Shown piece after piece: positions 40,328 through 48,621 of a stretch of DNA of 64,000 bases (position 1 is its first letter; the number at the start of each line of letters is the position of its first letter). Origin of the DNA: Thiomonas delicata (GTDB taxonomy: Bacteria > Pseudomonadota > Gammaproteobacteria > Burkholderiales > Burkholderiaceae_C); NCBI RefSeq assembly GCF_900088825.1, contig NZ_LT592171.1, positions 666,003 to 730,002 on the forward strand, read 5' to 3'. Position numbers and translations under genes: made by a program. Under the pieces are notes generated by a model. The model was given only the letters and a program-made list of their open reading frames with translations. It was not told the origin of the DNA and did no database searches.

Positions 40328-40692
40328 TTGCGACTGGACAACCTGGAAAACAACTATGGAGAGGAATGCGCTCTCGACATCCTCGGCTCGCAGCGTCAAA
40401 TCCGCAGTCCTGCGCATCCTGAAGAGTGCAACTACGTGCGCGTGGTTGTTGATGGCCTCGAAATTGCCTATTGGTGCGATGACGAGTGGCGTGACGACCC
40501 TGCGATGTGCGGTACTCGGGGCAGAAGGCGTCGATTGCTATCGAAGATGGCAGCGTGCTCGCCGGAAGCATTCCGCCCAAGCAACTGAAAATGGTGCAAA
40601 CCTGGATTGAAATCCATAAGGATGAGTTGTTTGCCGACTGGGAACTTGCTCTCGCTGGTGAGCAACCTTTCCGGATTGCGCCGCTGCAATAA
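40328..40692 (+). pseudogene. Chimeric remnant: unknown protein joined to a DUF4160-type tail
   Basis: From 40328 (TTG) one frame gives YVRVVVDGLEIAYWCDDEWRDDPA, which looks like a real protein C-terminal region. At about 40500 another frame takes over with RYSGQKASIAIEDGSVL and IHKDELFADWELALAGE, the C-terminal two thirds of a DUF4160-type protein. The N-terminal part of the DUF4160 gene is absent and the frame above it has stops. I read this as two gene pieces fused by deletion. The tail (GTG 40507 to 40692) could still be translated ahead of the DUF2442 gene. Confidence 0.45.
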
Positions 40693-40705
40693 TCAAGGAG
40701 GCAAC

Positions 40706-40948
40706 ATGGACATCCTGTTAGACGTAGTTCGGGTAGACGCAAAGCCTGACTACACCTTGTTTCTGGAGTTTGAGAACGGGGAAAAACGGGTATTCGATAT
40801 GACGCCGCTGATGGACAAGAAGCCTTTTGTCCAACTGAAAGGGTCTCCTCTCTTTACGAAGGCATCCGTTGATTACGGCACCGTCGTTTGGCCGGGAAAT
40901 ATCGACATTGCGCCTGAAACGCTCTACGATCGGTCTCTCCCGGTCTGA
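40706..40948 (+). CDS. DUF2442 protein
   Basis: An 80-residue protein of the DUF2442 type (LFLEFENGEKRVFDMTPLMD, VVWPGNIDIAPETLYD). It has an AAGGAG ribosome binding site and lies 13 bp after the DUF4160-type tail; DUF4160-DUF2442 pairs are common and toxin/antitoxin-like roles have been suggested, without proof. A terminator follows. Confidence 0.75.
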   Translation: MDILLDVVRVDAKPDYTLFLEFENGEKRVFDMTPLMDKKPFVQLKGSPLFTKASVDYGTVVWPGNIDIAPETLYDRSLPV

Positions 40949-40961
40949 TTCTGTAATCCTC

Positions 40962-40997
40962 AACCCCCGCGCAGTTCTGCTGCCGGGGGTTTTTTTG
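40962..40997 (+). terminator. Rho-independent terminator after the DUF2442 gene
   Basis: AACCCCCG (40962-40969) pairs with CGGGGGTT (40984-40991), extended by inner GCAG/CTGC pairing, and followed by a T-run. Confidence 0.85.
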
Positions 40998-41081
40998 CGT
41001 CTGAGATGAGCAAATGACTGGCGGCCCGATTGGACTTAGACGACTTTTACGCATCTACCCACAAAAATTTCCGGCTGCCTG

Positions 41082-41120
41082 GAAAAACAAACGCCCCGCG
41101 CCAGAAATGGCCGGGGCGTT
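41082..41120 (-). terminator. Rho-independent terminator of the leftward partition operon
   Basis: On the minus strand AACGCCCCG (41112-41120) pairs with CGGGGCGTT (41090-41098), followed by TGTTTTT. It ends the leftward transcript that includes the gene at 41149. Confidence 0.8.
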
Positions 41121-41148
41121 ATCGTTGGTGGGAGGCGGTGGAACGCGA

Positions 41149-41709
41149 TCAGATCCTCAGCAGCCGGCGAAGCCATGATTTTTGACGATCCGGGGGCGGA
41201 TTCTGCTCCCGGGTCATGCGCTCGGCTGCTGCGCACTCCCTGGCTTCGCCATCGCCGTCATCCTCCGCGAAAACCCAGCTCTCCGGCGGGTCGCCTTCTT
41301 CATCGACGCGCTCGGCGACATGGATCCTGCCGGCGTAAGCGTCTTCGCCGGGGTACTGGTAATCGAGCACGAACAGGCGTCCGGTGTCCAGAACGCGGGC
41401 GTCGCAGACCGTGTAATCTTCGCAATCCGGGCACTGCCCCGCGGCCTCGATCAACACCGCGCGTTCGAAGCGCGTGATCCGGCCATGCGGCTCGAGCGTT
41501 TTTCCGCAGAACCGGCAATATAAATGGGGCGGGTCGATGCGCGTGCCATTGCCAAGCACCACGGGAAAGTGATGCGTAATCGTCGGCTGCCTGAGCAGAA
41601 AATGGGCGTGAGGATCCTCTTTCCAGTACCCGGTGGACGGGCCTTCGTCTTCCTGTTCGTCGTATCCATGGATGGGGACGACATTGCTGGGTTTGGGCAT
41701 GAGCTTCAT
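41149..41709 (-). CDS. Hypothetical protein with possible four-cysteine zinc ribbon
   Basis: A 186-residue protein. The middle has CRFCGKT and, about 29 residues later, CPDCEDYTVC, a probable zinc ribbon. N- and C-terminal parts are charged and unremarkable. Start ATG 41709. It lies 89 bp downstream of the parM-like gene and upstream of a terminator, so it may be part of the plasmid-like partition operon. Confidence 0.55.
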   Translation of the reverse strand: MKLMPKPSNVVPIHGYDEQEDEGPSTGYWKEDPHAHFLLRQPTITHHFPVVLGNGTRIDPPHLYCRFCGKTLEPHGRITRFERAVLIEAAGQCPDCEDYTVCDARVLDTGRLFVLDYQYPGEDAYAGRIHVAERVDEEGDPPESWVFAEDDGDGEARECAAAERMTREQNPPPDRQKSWLRRLLRI

Positions 41710-41798
41710 TTCGATCTCCTGCTTGAATCATCGCACCCGCCTGGGTCGACGCAACCCCGGGTGCGACACAACCAGGCACCCGAGGCTGGCCAGACCCA

Positions 41799-42842
41799 TC
41801 AAGCCATGCGCGCCGCCACTTTCCAGAACCCGCGGGCATTCGCCAGCACCGGCCTGGGCAGCACGATGAAATCCACCCCGGCGAACACCTCGCGCATGGC
41901 GTCCTCGAAATACTGCGCGCCGCCGCCAGCCAGGATCAGGTGATCCACCCGCACCTTGTTCGATTGCTGGCTGCGCTGGAGCATCTCGGCCATGCGCTGG
42001 GCGATGATCCTGGCGCCTTTGCGCACCGTCTGGCGATACTCGGTGAAGTCGATGCTGCCGACGCCGACCAGGGAGATCTTGCCACGCTCCAGCCCGTCCT
42101 CGACCGTCTGGATGTCGACGCGCGCATTCGGATGCTTGCGGGTGATCGCCACCGACACGTCCTTGAGCAGCTCCGATACCCCGCCGTCGAACGCCCCGGA
42201 CAGATCCGGGATGATGACGTGGCCGCGCATGGCGAACCAGTCGAACGTCTTGTAGCCGGGATCGGCCACGATCACCGTGTCACCTTCCGGGGGCGGCACG
42301 GCCAGGCGCCCGCGCCAATCCGTCATCGCCCCGACCGGCTGCGGCATGACCTTGATCGCCTTCGCCCGCACGAACACCGTGTCCTTGCCATAGGCGGCAC
42401 GCAGCTTTGCCGGGACCGGAACCTCGAAGCCCTTGCCCATTTCCGCCGCCAGGCCCTCGCGGAACTTGCCGAAGCTGTAGACGGGCAGGCCCACCACGAG
42501 CGCGTCGACCCACTCGACCACCTCGCCGAGGTCCTTGAACGCCATGTACAAAGCGCCGGCGACCAGCGCGCGGTACTGCGGGGTGTGGATATAGTTGTCG
42601 TGCAGCGTGCGCCCATAGACGGCGGTGGATGGGCCGACGACATAATGGCGGCCGTCCACCTGCACCAGCACCTCGTCGGTCTGCCCGGCCGAGGACAGGG
42701 CGCGGTAATCCTCCAGATCGCGGATCTCGTGCGCCACCGATGGGATGATGACGTTGTGCTCCGGACCTGCGTCGGTGGACCAGACGCCCTTGGTGTTGCC
42801 ATAGCCCACGTCCAGGCCGAGGTTGAAACGAATGACTGCCAT
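41799..42842 (-). CDS. ParM/StbA-like actin-family segregation ATPase
   Basis: A 347-residue actin-like protein. Phosphate 1 loop near the N-terminus (NLGLDVGYGNTKGVW), phosphate 2 (VIVADPGYKTFDWFAMRG), and the adenosine motif (HLILAGGGAQYFEDAM). Such proteins form filaments that move plasmid copies apart. Forty-two bp upstream lies a small gene that fits the ParR adaptor. Its presence indicates a plasmid or plasmid-like integrative element, but no replication initiator is seen. Confidence 0.85.
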   Translation of the reverse strand: MAVIRFNLGLDVGYGNTKGVWSTDAGPEHNVIIPSVAHEIRDLEDYRALSSAGQTDEVLVQVDGRHYVVGPSTAVYGRTLHDNYIHTPQYRALVAGALYMAFKDLGEVVEWVDALVVGLPVYSFGKFREGLAAEMGKGFEVPVPAKLRAAYGKDTVFVRAKAIKVMPQPVGAMTDWRGRLAVPPPEGDTVIVADPGYKTFDWFAMRGHVIIPDLSGAFDGGVSELLKDVSVAITRKHPNARVDIQTVEDGLERGKISLVGVGSIDFTEYRQTVRKGARIIAQRMAEMLQRSQQSNKVRVDHLILAGGGAQYFEDAMREVFAGVDFIVLPRPVLANARGFWKVAARMA

Positions 42843-42884
42843 ATTGAAACTCCAGGTTGAAAGGTTGTGCGCCAGTAGGCGCGA

Positions 42885-43160
42885 TTAGCTGAGGTTGCTG
42901 AAATCGAGGTCGTCGATGAACGTGTCCACATGCCCGGGATCTGAAACCGATGGTGCGGCCGCCTGATGGGCGGCCAATGAGGCAGGCATGGGTTGTTGCG
43001 CGGCGCCTTGCCCATAGAGCATGGCCGTGCCGGTGTAGATGACTTGCTGAATCGCTCGGGCGCGATGCTGCTTCCCGGGGCCATGCGGGAGACGGATCAG
43101 GTGCTCATACAATGGCTTCATACCCGGGTCGTCCGGATCGATGGTGAGATTGAAACGCAC
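42885..43160 (-). CDS. Small ParR/StbB-like adaptor protein
   Basis: A 91-residue protein just upstream of the actin-like gene. The N-terminal half is likely the DNA-binding dimer (YEHLIRLPHGPGKQHRARAI, QQVIYTG) and the C-terminal tail is acidic (DTFIDDLDFSNLS), as in ParR proteins that bind ParM through their tails. Assigned mainly from position and plan. Confidence 0.6.
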   Translation of the reverse strand: MRFNLTIDPDDPGMKPLYEHLIRLPHGPGKQHRARAIQQVIYTGTAMLYGQGAAQQPMPASLAAHQAAAPSVSDPGHVDTFIDDLDFSNLS

Positions 43161-43537
43161 GGTTTTCCTTCACGATTTGGTGATTGCTGGGAATGACGCC
43201 ATGGCAGCGCATTCATCCAACGTGGAGCAACTTGGCTACGTGACGCGGACCGAGTTTGAGTCGAAAAAACAAGCCCAACCACGTCAAGGCCATGCAGTTG
43301 TTCTACACCGACATCGTGCCTGCGCAAGTCGATGCCGCCCGACTTGAAAACCGATCGATTCGACCGACGATTCCACGTGCACAAACCATCGATTCGGTTT
43401 AGGCTGCAACCAGCCCATCATCGGGCACCTTTTCGCAACCCCGCATCAGCGGAATGAGTCTTCGACCGGCATGCCCGGTTTCTTGCGCCGCTCCCGAGGC
43501 GCCAAGACAGGGTCTCGTAAGAGACCATCGCACCATG
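43161..43537. other. Region upstream of the partition genes, possible centromere
   Basis: No convincing gene; a + strand frame ending at 43401 (LFYTDIVPAQVDAARLEN) may be a remnant. Repeats of CGATTCG and an inverted AAACCGAT/ATCGATTCGGTTT pair at about 43347-43400 would suit a parC-like centromere or promoter, but true iterons were not found. A hairpin GGTCTC-gtaa-GAGACC lies at 43511-43526. Confidence 0.4.
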
Positions 43538-43558
43538 CCGCCGCCAGGCGGTTTTTTT
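43538..43558 (+). terminator. Rho-independent terminator
   Basis: CCGCC (43538-43542) and GGCGG (43547-43551) form a stem with a GCCA loop, followed by seven T. No matching + strand gene is recognised upstream. Confidence 0.65.
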
Positions 43559-43718
43559 GACGCCCCTCAGCAAAAAAAACAGCAGAACCCTGAGTGAGGC
43601 ACGAACCGAGTCCACACGCGCCTTAGCGGGCATAAAAGACACCCTACACATTCCAGTAGGGCAGATAAGTAGTCGCTTGAGAAGCTGGGCCAGGCAGCCC
43701 GCACCGGCGTTTCGCACT

Positions 43719-44071
43719 CACCCTTGCGGGTGTAGCGAGCACGGTTGCCGCCATGTATCCCGAGGGAGCATGGCCGCCCGACCAAGGTCGGGTCTCGGAA
43801 CATTCAAGCGTTGATGCCGCGCGCCGGGTCGCTCCGGCAGCATCCGCATGGCCCCCGTCAGCGGGCCGGTTCCCTCTTTGCGGAGGGAGATCACGTACCG
43901 CAAGGGCGTGACTCACAAAAGCCGTGGCGACGGTTGCGTGAGAATTCGGGACTCCTGAAGGTAAATCGCCCCTCGTATACGAGTGCAAGGCAGGACCCGG
44001 GGCCTTATCCGTGGCGACGAAGAGCACCGTCTGACGTGCTCACACCACCGCCCGTCTGATGCCGTGCGGGC
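43719..44071. ncRNA. Candidate large structured RNA or single-strand DNA element, 12 consecutive helices
   Basis: About 350 bp with no credible reading frame but nearly continuous local inverted repeats. Examples: CACCC/GGGTG (43719-43732); CCGAG/CTCGG with outer ATGT/ACAT (43753-43803) around CCCGACC/GGTCGGG (43777-43792); GATGC/GCATC around GCCGG/CCGGC (43813-43844); GGCCC/GGGCC (43850-43867); TCCCTC/GAGGGA (43871-43888); TCACG/CGTGA (43891-43911); CTCAC/GTGAG around CCGT/ACGG (43912-43942); CTCGTATACGAG (43972-43983); AAGGC/GCCTT (43987-44006); GTGG/CCAC around GAGCAC/GTGCTC (44011-44048); GCCCG/CGGGC (44050-44071). It lies 180 bp upstream of the antirepressor. Strand is undetermined. Confidence 0.5.
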
Positions 44072-44250
44072 AGGCTCTTTACCCTGATTGCACGCGCCGG
44101 GATGATTGGCGATATGCGCCGCGGCCCTCCCAGGAGAACTGGCGGCTTGCGCCGCGGCGGGAGCAACGAAAGCTCTCCGTGATGGGCTGGTTTTTGCGTC
44201 AGCGTGCGCCGCGGCTACCTCTACCTTGACGGTTTCAGGAAGGAGCAGCC

Positions 44251-45492
44251 ATGGCGACAGCCGCAGAAACCAAGCCGATCATCCGCCTCGACTTCGAAGG
44301 CAACCCCATTCTGGTGCAGATGGGGGAGGATGGAAGTGTCTGGTACACCGCCAAGCCCTTATGCACGGCGCTTGGTTTTAAGAAGATGGCGGAAGCCATT
44401 GAGCGGCACGTCAAGCTAGGCGATCAGCAGTCTCGAGGCGTGCCGACGGGAGGCGGCGTGCAGCAGATGATGCACGTCAACGAAGCCGGGATGCAGGCAC
44501 TGGTAGCAGCTAGCCATCGGGTTGCCACGAGACGCTTCAAGAAGTGGATCGCTGCTGGCGTGATTCACGCCGCTGTGCGCGCTATGGAAGCTCAAGACGG
44601 CGAGGTGCTTGGAGACAGGCTCGATGGAATGACGGAATTCAAGCCGATTGCGAAGACTATTGCAGCCAAAGAATGCAGGCCGGTTGATACAGGGCGACAA
44701 GCGTCATGTCAAGCGCCGCACGGGCAGGGAGCACAAATTCAGCCAGCGGCAGATCAGCAGGAACCGGCCATGAGCACACACGATTCAACGAGCGGTCAGA
44801 TCATCCATTTCGCATTCGGCGGTAAGACCGTACGAGCCGTCCACGACGAATCTGGGGAGCCGTGCTTTGTCGGCAAAGACGTCTGCGACGCGCTGGGTTA
44901 TGCAGACCACATCAATGCCATAAAGCAGCATTGCCGTGGGGTGGTGAAACGCCACCCCATCATCGACAGCCTGGGACGCACCCAGGAAGTGCGCGTCTTG
45001 TCCGAGCCCGATGTGATGCGCCTGATCGTCAGCAGCAAGTTGCCAGCCGCCGAAGCCTTTGAGCGGCTTGTGTTCGAGGAAATCCTGCCGACGATCCGCA
45101 AGACAGGTCGCTACAGCGCGGAAAAGGAAGCACCCCCAGCCCTTGGCCCGATCCAGGCCCCCGGCACGCAAGAAAAGCTGCAAGGCGCGATGGACGTCGC
45201 CCGGGCATTGATCGGCATCGGCGAAGCGACACTCGGACGAGAAGGACTCAAGGCGCAAATCCCCAATCTCAGCCACCCGGAGGTCGCCCTCGGCCTGGCC
45301 GGGCTGGTCCTGAAAAACAAGCGCTTCCTGCTGACGCTAGACGACCTCGAGCATCCGGTGATCCGTCCGCTCGAGAAAAACGAAATGATCATCCAGGCGA
45401 GCGGTAGCGAATGGATCGACAAGCTGCTCAGCGTCATGAACCAGGATCAACTCAAGGCCATGGCGCGGTTTGCCATGGCGCGGATCGTTTGA
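44251..45492 (+). CDS. Antirepressor-like protein with two tandem Bro-N domains
   Basis: A 413-residue protein. It contains two Bro-N (baculovirus-repeated-ORF N-terminal) domains: residues about 10-125 (GSVWYTAKPLCTALGFKKM, HVNEAGMQALVAASH) and about 180-290 (CFVGKDVCDALGYADHINAI, VLSEPDVMRLIVSSKLPAAEAFE, EEILPTIRKTGRY), joined by a Gln/Ala-rich linker. A helical C-terminal region follows. Phage antirepressors usually have one Bro-N; an internal Met near residue 174 might give a second product or mark fusion of two genes. Start at ATG 44251 follows AGGAAGGAGC. Confidence 0.8.
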   Translation: MATAAETKPIIRLDFEGNPILVQMGEDGSVWYTAKPLCTALGFKKMAEAIERHVKLGDQQSRGVPTGGGVQQMMHVNEAGMQALVAASHRVATRRFKKWIAAGVIHAAVRAMEAQDGEVLGDRLDGMTEFKPIAKTIAAKECRPVDTGRQASCQAPHGQGAQIQPAADQQEPAMSTHDSTSGQIIHFAFGGKTVRAVHDESGEPCFVGKDVCDALGYADHINAIKQHCRGVVKRHPIIDSLGRTQEVRVLSEPDVMRLIVSSKLPAAEAFERLVFEEILPTIRKTGRYSAEKEAPPALGPIQAPGTQEKLQGAMDVARALIGIGEATLGREGLKAQIPNLSHPEVALGLAGLVLKNKRFLLTLDDLEHPVIRPLEKNEMIIQASGSEWIDKLLSVMNQDQLKAMARFAMARIV

Positions 45493-45515
45493 GGCGCTCG
45501 ACGAGATAAGAAGCC

Positions 45516-45642
45516 ATGATGCACGTAACGAAGATGATTGTTGTCCGGCGCGACTATCGAGGCCAGCCGCTCGTGGTGATGGTTCGCAACGGCCGGCCCT
45601 GGTTTGACCTCAAGGCCGTCTGTCTGGCGTTTGCAGGGCGAT
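45516..45642 (+). pseudogene. Truncated start of another Bro-N-like gene
   Basis: The reading frame begins MMHVTKMIVVRRDYRG and continues to WFDLKAVCLAF, the beginning of a Bro-N-like domain. At about 45642 it runs into the glucokinase fragment in antisense, so only 42 or so codons of the original gene remain. Confidence 0.5.
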
Positions 45643-45707
45643 CGGGCATTGGTGCCGCCGATGTCGGCCAGCAGGCGGGGACAGGACTCAGGCGCGGCGG
45701 TGGGCAT
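45643..45707 (-). pseudogene. glk: 5' fragment of glucokinase (glk), cut by the accessory segment
   Basis: From ATG 45707 on the minus strand the first 22 codons read MPTAAPESCP then RLLADIGGTNAR, the phosphate-binding start of bacterial glucokinase. At the next codon the sequence changes to unrelated element DNA. It begins 6 bp after the aioR stop, so glk followed aioR before the rearrangement. The remainder of glk is not in the window. Confidence 0.75.
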
Positions 45708-45712
45708 GGGGG

Positions 45713-47053
45713 TCAAGTGGCGATTTTGTAGCGCTTGAGCTTTTCCCATAAGGTCTTGCGGCTGATGCCGAGCAGTTCGGCGGTCTCGGCCATCTTGCCG
45801 CCGCGCTCGCTCACGGCCTGCGCGAGGTAGTCGCGCTCGGCCTGTGCCAGATAGTCGCCGAGCGGTACCGGCGCTTTGTGTGCATGCGGGGCGTGGCTCG
45901 GCGTGTTGCCCGAGCAGGGCAGGCCCGATTGTTCCCAGCGCACCCAGCAATCGGTGGCGAAGTGGTAGGCGCGATCGAGCACGGCGAAGAGTTCGCGCAC
46001 ATTGCCTTCCCAGGGCTGCACCTTGGCCCAGGCGACGAAGCGCGGGTCGAGGCGTTTGGATTGGCCGGTCTTGGCGTTGAGCGCCTCGACATGGCGATGC
46101 GCCAGCCAGGCGATGTCGTCGGCTCGCTCGCGCAGGGGCGTGAGGTGGATGGGCACGCCGCTGATGCGAAACAGCAGGTCCTGGCGGAAGGTTCCGGCGT
46201 CGACCATCTTGTCCAGCGGCTTGTGCGTGGCACACACCAGGCGCACCGAGACGTGCACGTTTTTTTCGCTGCCGATGCGGCGCACCTGCCCGTCCTGCAG
46301 CACGCGCAGCAGCTTGGCCTGTACGGCAAGCGGCATGTCGCCGATTTCGTCGAGGAACAGCACCCCGCCGTCGGCCTGTTCGAACACGCCGATGTGGCGC
46401 TTGTGCGCGCCGGTGAATGCGCCGCTCTCGTGACCGAACAGCTCGGATTCGAGCAGCCCGCCGTGAATCGCCGCGCAGTTGACGGCCACCATCGGCAACG
46501 CGCGCTTGCCCGCATGGTTGGCTGCCATGCGGGCGTGGATGTGCTGCGCCACCACTTCCTTGCCGGTGCCGGATTCTCCCTGGATCAATACGGGTAGGTC
46601 GAGCGCGGCGATGCGGTCGATCAGCCGCTCCAGCGCCTGCGCCGCAGGCGAGATGCCGAACCAGACATCGCTCGTCTGCACGCCGGGGAGCATCCATTCG
46701 CGGATGCGCTGCATCAGCGCGTCGACGTCGAAGGGCTTCTGGATGTAGTCCCACGCGCCTTCGCGTACCAAGCGCACGGCCTGCTCGACCGAGCCGTAAC
46801 CCGTCATGAATACCAGCGGCGGACAGCAGCCGCCATAGCGCTGCATCATGGTGGCGAGCATGCTGCCGCCATCGCCGTCGGGCAGGCGAATGTCACTCAG
46901 CACCAGAGGATACAGGCGGGTCTGCAACGCGGCGCACGCCTCGGCGAGGTCGCGCACCCATTCGACGGTGTAATACTCCAGACGCAGGCGCTGCTGCAGC
47001 GATTCGCCCATGATGGGGTCGTCCTCGACGACCAGGACGGCGGGATCGGTCAC
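45713..47053 (-). CDS. aioR: Sigma-54-dependent response regulator AioR
   Basis: Activates aioBA transcription after phosphorylation by AioS. Receiver domain first (AVLVVEDDPIMGES; phosphoacceptor Asp in LVLSDIRLPDGDG; VFMTGYG), then a sigma-54 AAA+ domain (Walker A LIQGESGTGKEVVAQ, ESGAFTGAHKRHIG with GAFTGA, LFLDEIGDMP), and a C-terminal Fis-type HTH (KMAETAELLGISRKTLWEKL). GTG at 47053 with GAGGAG upstream gives 446 residues and is preferred; ATG 47128, overlapping the aioS stop as ATGA, is the alternative. Only 5 bp separate it from the glk fragment. Confidence 0.9.
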   Translation of the reverse strand: MTDPAVLVVEDDPIMGESLQQRLRLEYYTVEWVRDLAEACAALQTRLYPLVLSDIRLPDGDGGSMLATMMQRYGGCCPPLVFMTGYGSVEQAVRLVREGAWDYIQKPFDVDALMQRIREWMLPGVQTSDVWFGISPAAQALERLIDRIAALDLPVLIQGESGTGKEVVAQHIHARMAANHAGKRALPMVAVNCAAIHGGLLESELFGHESGAFTGAHKRHIGVFEQADGGVLFLDEIGDMPLAVQAKLLRVLQDGQVRRIGSEKNVHVSVRLVCATHKPLDKMVDAGTFRQDLLFRISGVPIHLTPLRERADDIAWLAHRHVEALNAKTGQSKRLDPRFVAWAKVQPWEGNVRELFAVLDRAYHFATDCWVRWEQSGLPCSGNTPSHAPHAHKAPVPLGDYLAQAERDYLAQAVSERGGKMAETAELLGISRKTLWEKLKRYKIAT

Positions 47054-47124
47054 GGCAATCTCCTCGGGTGGCCCTAGTTCATGGCCGGGCGCTATGCGAC
47101 TATCGTATATCCGGATGTTCGTAA

Positions 47125-48621
47125 TCATCGCCGCAGGGGGATGTCGATGGTCGCGGTGGTGACGCCGCCGGTGTGGGCAAGCTTGAGCGTGCCGCCGACG
47201 TCGCTCAGCAGGCGGCGGCTTTCCCACAGGCCGAAACCCGATCCTTCCGGGAAGCTCGTCGGCGCAATGTCCGAGAGCAAGGCGGCGGACGGCGCGGTGC
47301 CGCGGTTGCGCACCTGCACGCGCAGGGCATCGCCCAGCATGTCGACCTCGAGTTCGAGGGTCGAGCCGGGCTCGGCGGCGTGGCAGGCGTTGAGCAGGAT
47401 GTTGAGCGTGGCCTGGCGCACCGGGCCGGCGGCCACGGGGATGCGCACGGGAATGTCGAACCGGGTCTGCAGTTCGATCCCGCGCTCATGCTGGCAAGGG
47501 CCGATCAGTTCGACCAGATCATGAAAGTCCTGCCGGGCCAGATCGCGCTCGGCCGGCCGGGTCTGCGCCAGCAGCGCCTGGGCGGTGTTGCGCAATTGCT
47601 CCAACCCGCGGTCGAGCAGGTCGAGTGTCTGGCGCGTCGTGTCGTCGTACTGGCCGAAGCGTTGCGCCGTGTGCAGGGCATTGAGCATGCCGCCGAGCGG
47701 GTTGTTGATCTCGTGCGCGGTCGCAGCGGCCAGCGCCCCCACGGCGGCGAGTTTTTCCGCGCGCTGGGCGCGTTCTGCTTGCTCCAGCAGCCGTGCGAAG
47801 GCTGCGGCGAGCGCGCCCACTTCGTCGCGCCGGGCCGCGAGTTCGGCGCTGATGCGGCGGGTGTCGTCGCCGTTGCGGCGCATCGATTCCTGCAGGCGCA
47901 CCAGCGGGGCGAGCATGCGACGGGTGAGCATCCACACGATGGGCACGAACACGGCCACGGCCAAGAGGGTGATCGCGGTGATCCAGCGGGTCATCGAGCG
48001 CAGGCGCTGGCGGTACAGGGCGTCGCTCACCGCATAGACCAGGGTGCCGACCCCCGCGTCCGAATCGGCGCGCAGGGCACTGACGTAAATGCGCCAGTTG
48101 CCGCTTTGGATCGGGGGCGACAGCCCCGGATGGGTGCTTGCCACGCTCAAGGGCGAACTGACCTGCAGCGAACCCGGTGCCCACAGGGGTGTCCACACCG
48201 GCGGCCTGGCCGTGGGGAACAGCGTGGGGTCGGAGCTGGCGAACACCCGCCCGCCAGGGCCGATGAGCACCGCTATCGAGGCGCTGTGCGGCGGCGAATC
48301 GACCTGGTCGCCGGCGACGGAGGTCAGCGCCTCGTAGGCGGCCCAGACGTTGTCTTGTTGAATCAAGGTTGGCAGACTCTTGTTCCACGCTGCCATGGCC
48401 TGGAACGCGCCGGCGTCGACGTCCTCGATTAGATACTGCCGCGTCAGCAGACCCAGCCCCGCGGCCATCAGCAGCGCGGTGAGGGCGACCAGGGTTGCCG
48501 CGATCAAGGGCAGGCGCAGTAGCAGGGCGCCTTTCCAGGTGGCGCGCTCCTGCCGAGGCACCGCGTCCGGGCGCTGCGCCGTGTCGAGTGCGATCGCGAG
48601 GTCGTGTGATGCCGCGTTCAT
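47125..48621 (-). CDS. aioS: Arsenite-sensing histidine kinase AioS
   Basis: Membrane sensor kinase of 498 residues. One membrane segment near residue 35-55 (IAATLVALTALLMAAGLGLL), an extracytoplasmic region, a second segment near 230 (ITLLAVAVFVPIVWMLTRRM) leading to a HAMP domain, then the H box with phosphorylated His in ATAHEINNPLGGMLNALH and a C-terminal ATPase domain (SGFGLWESRRLLSDVGG). Start ATG 48621 overlaps the aioX stop (ATGA), so aioX-aioS-aioR are translationally coupled. It receives the arsenite signal from AioX. Confidence 0.92.
   Translation of the reverse strand: MNAASHDLAIALDTAQRPDAVPRQERATWKGALLLRLPLIAATLVALTALLMAAGLGLLTRQYLIEDVDAGAFQAMAAWNKSLPTLIQQDNVWAAYEALTSVAGDQVDSPPHSASIAVLIGPGGRVFASSDPTLFPTARPPVWTPLWAPGSLQVSSPLSVASTHPGLSPPIQSGNWRIYVSALRADSDAGVGTLVYAVSDALYRQRLRSMTRWITAITLLAVAVFVPIVWMLTRRMLAPLVRLQESMRRNGDDTRRISAELAARRDEVGALAAAFARLLEQAERAQRAEKLAAVGALAAATAHEINNPLGGMLNALHTAQRFGQYDDTTRQTLDLLDRGLEQLRNTAQALLAQTRPAERDLARQDFHDLVELIGPCQHERGIELQTRFDIPVRIPVAAGPVRQATLNILLNACHAAEPGSTLELEVDMLGDALRVQVRNRGTAPSAALLSDIAPTSFPEGSGFGLWESRRLLSDVGGTLKLAHTGGVTTATIDIPLRR

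Noticed and set aside
43567..44059. Open frames on both strands across the hairpin block
   Set aside because: They are Arg/Ala/Pro/Ser-rich, lack ribosome binding sites and no frame stands out; the local inverted-repeat density explains the sequence better.
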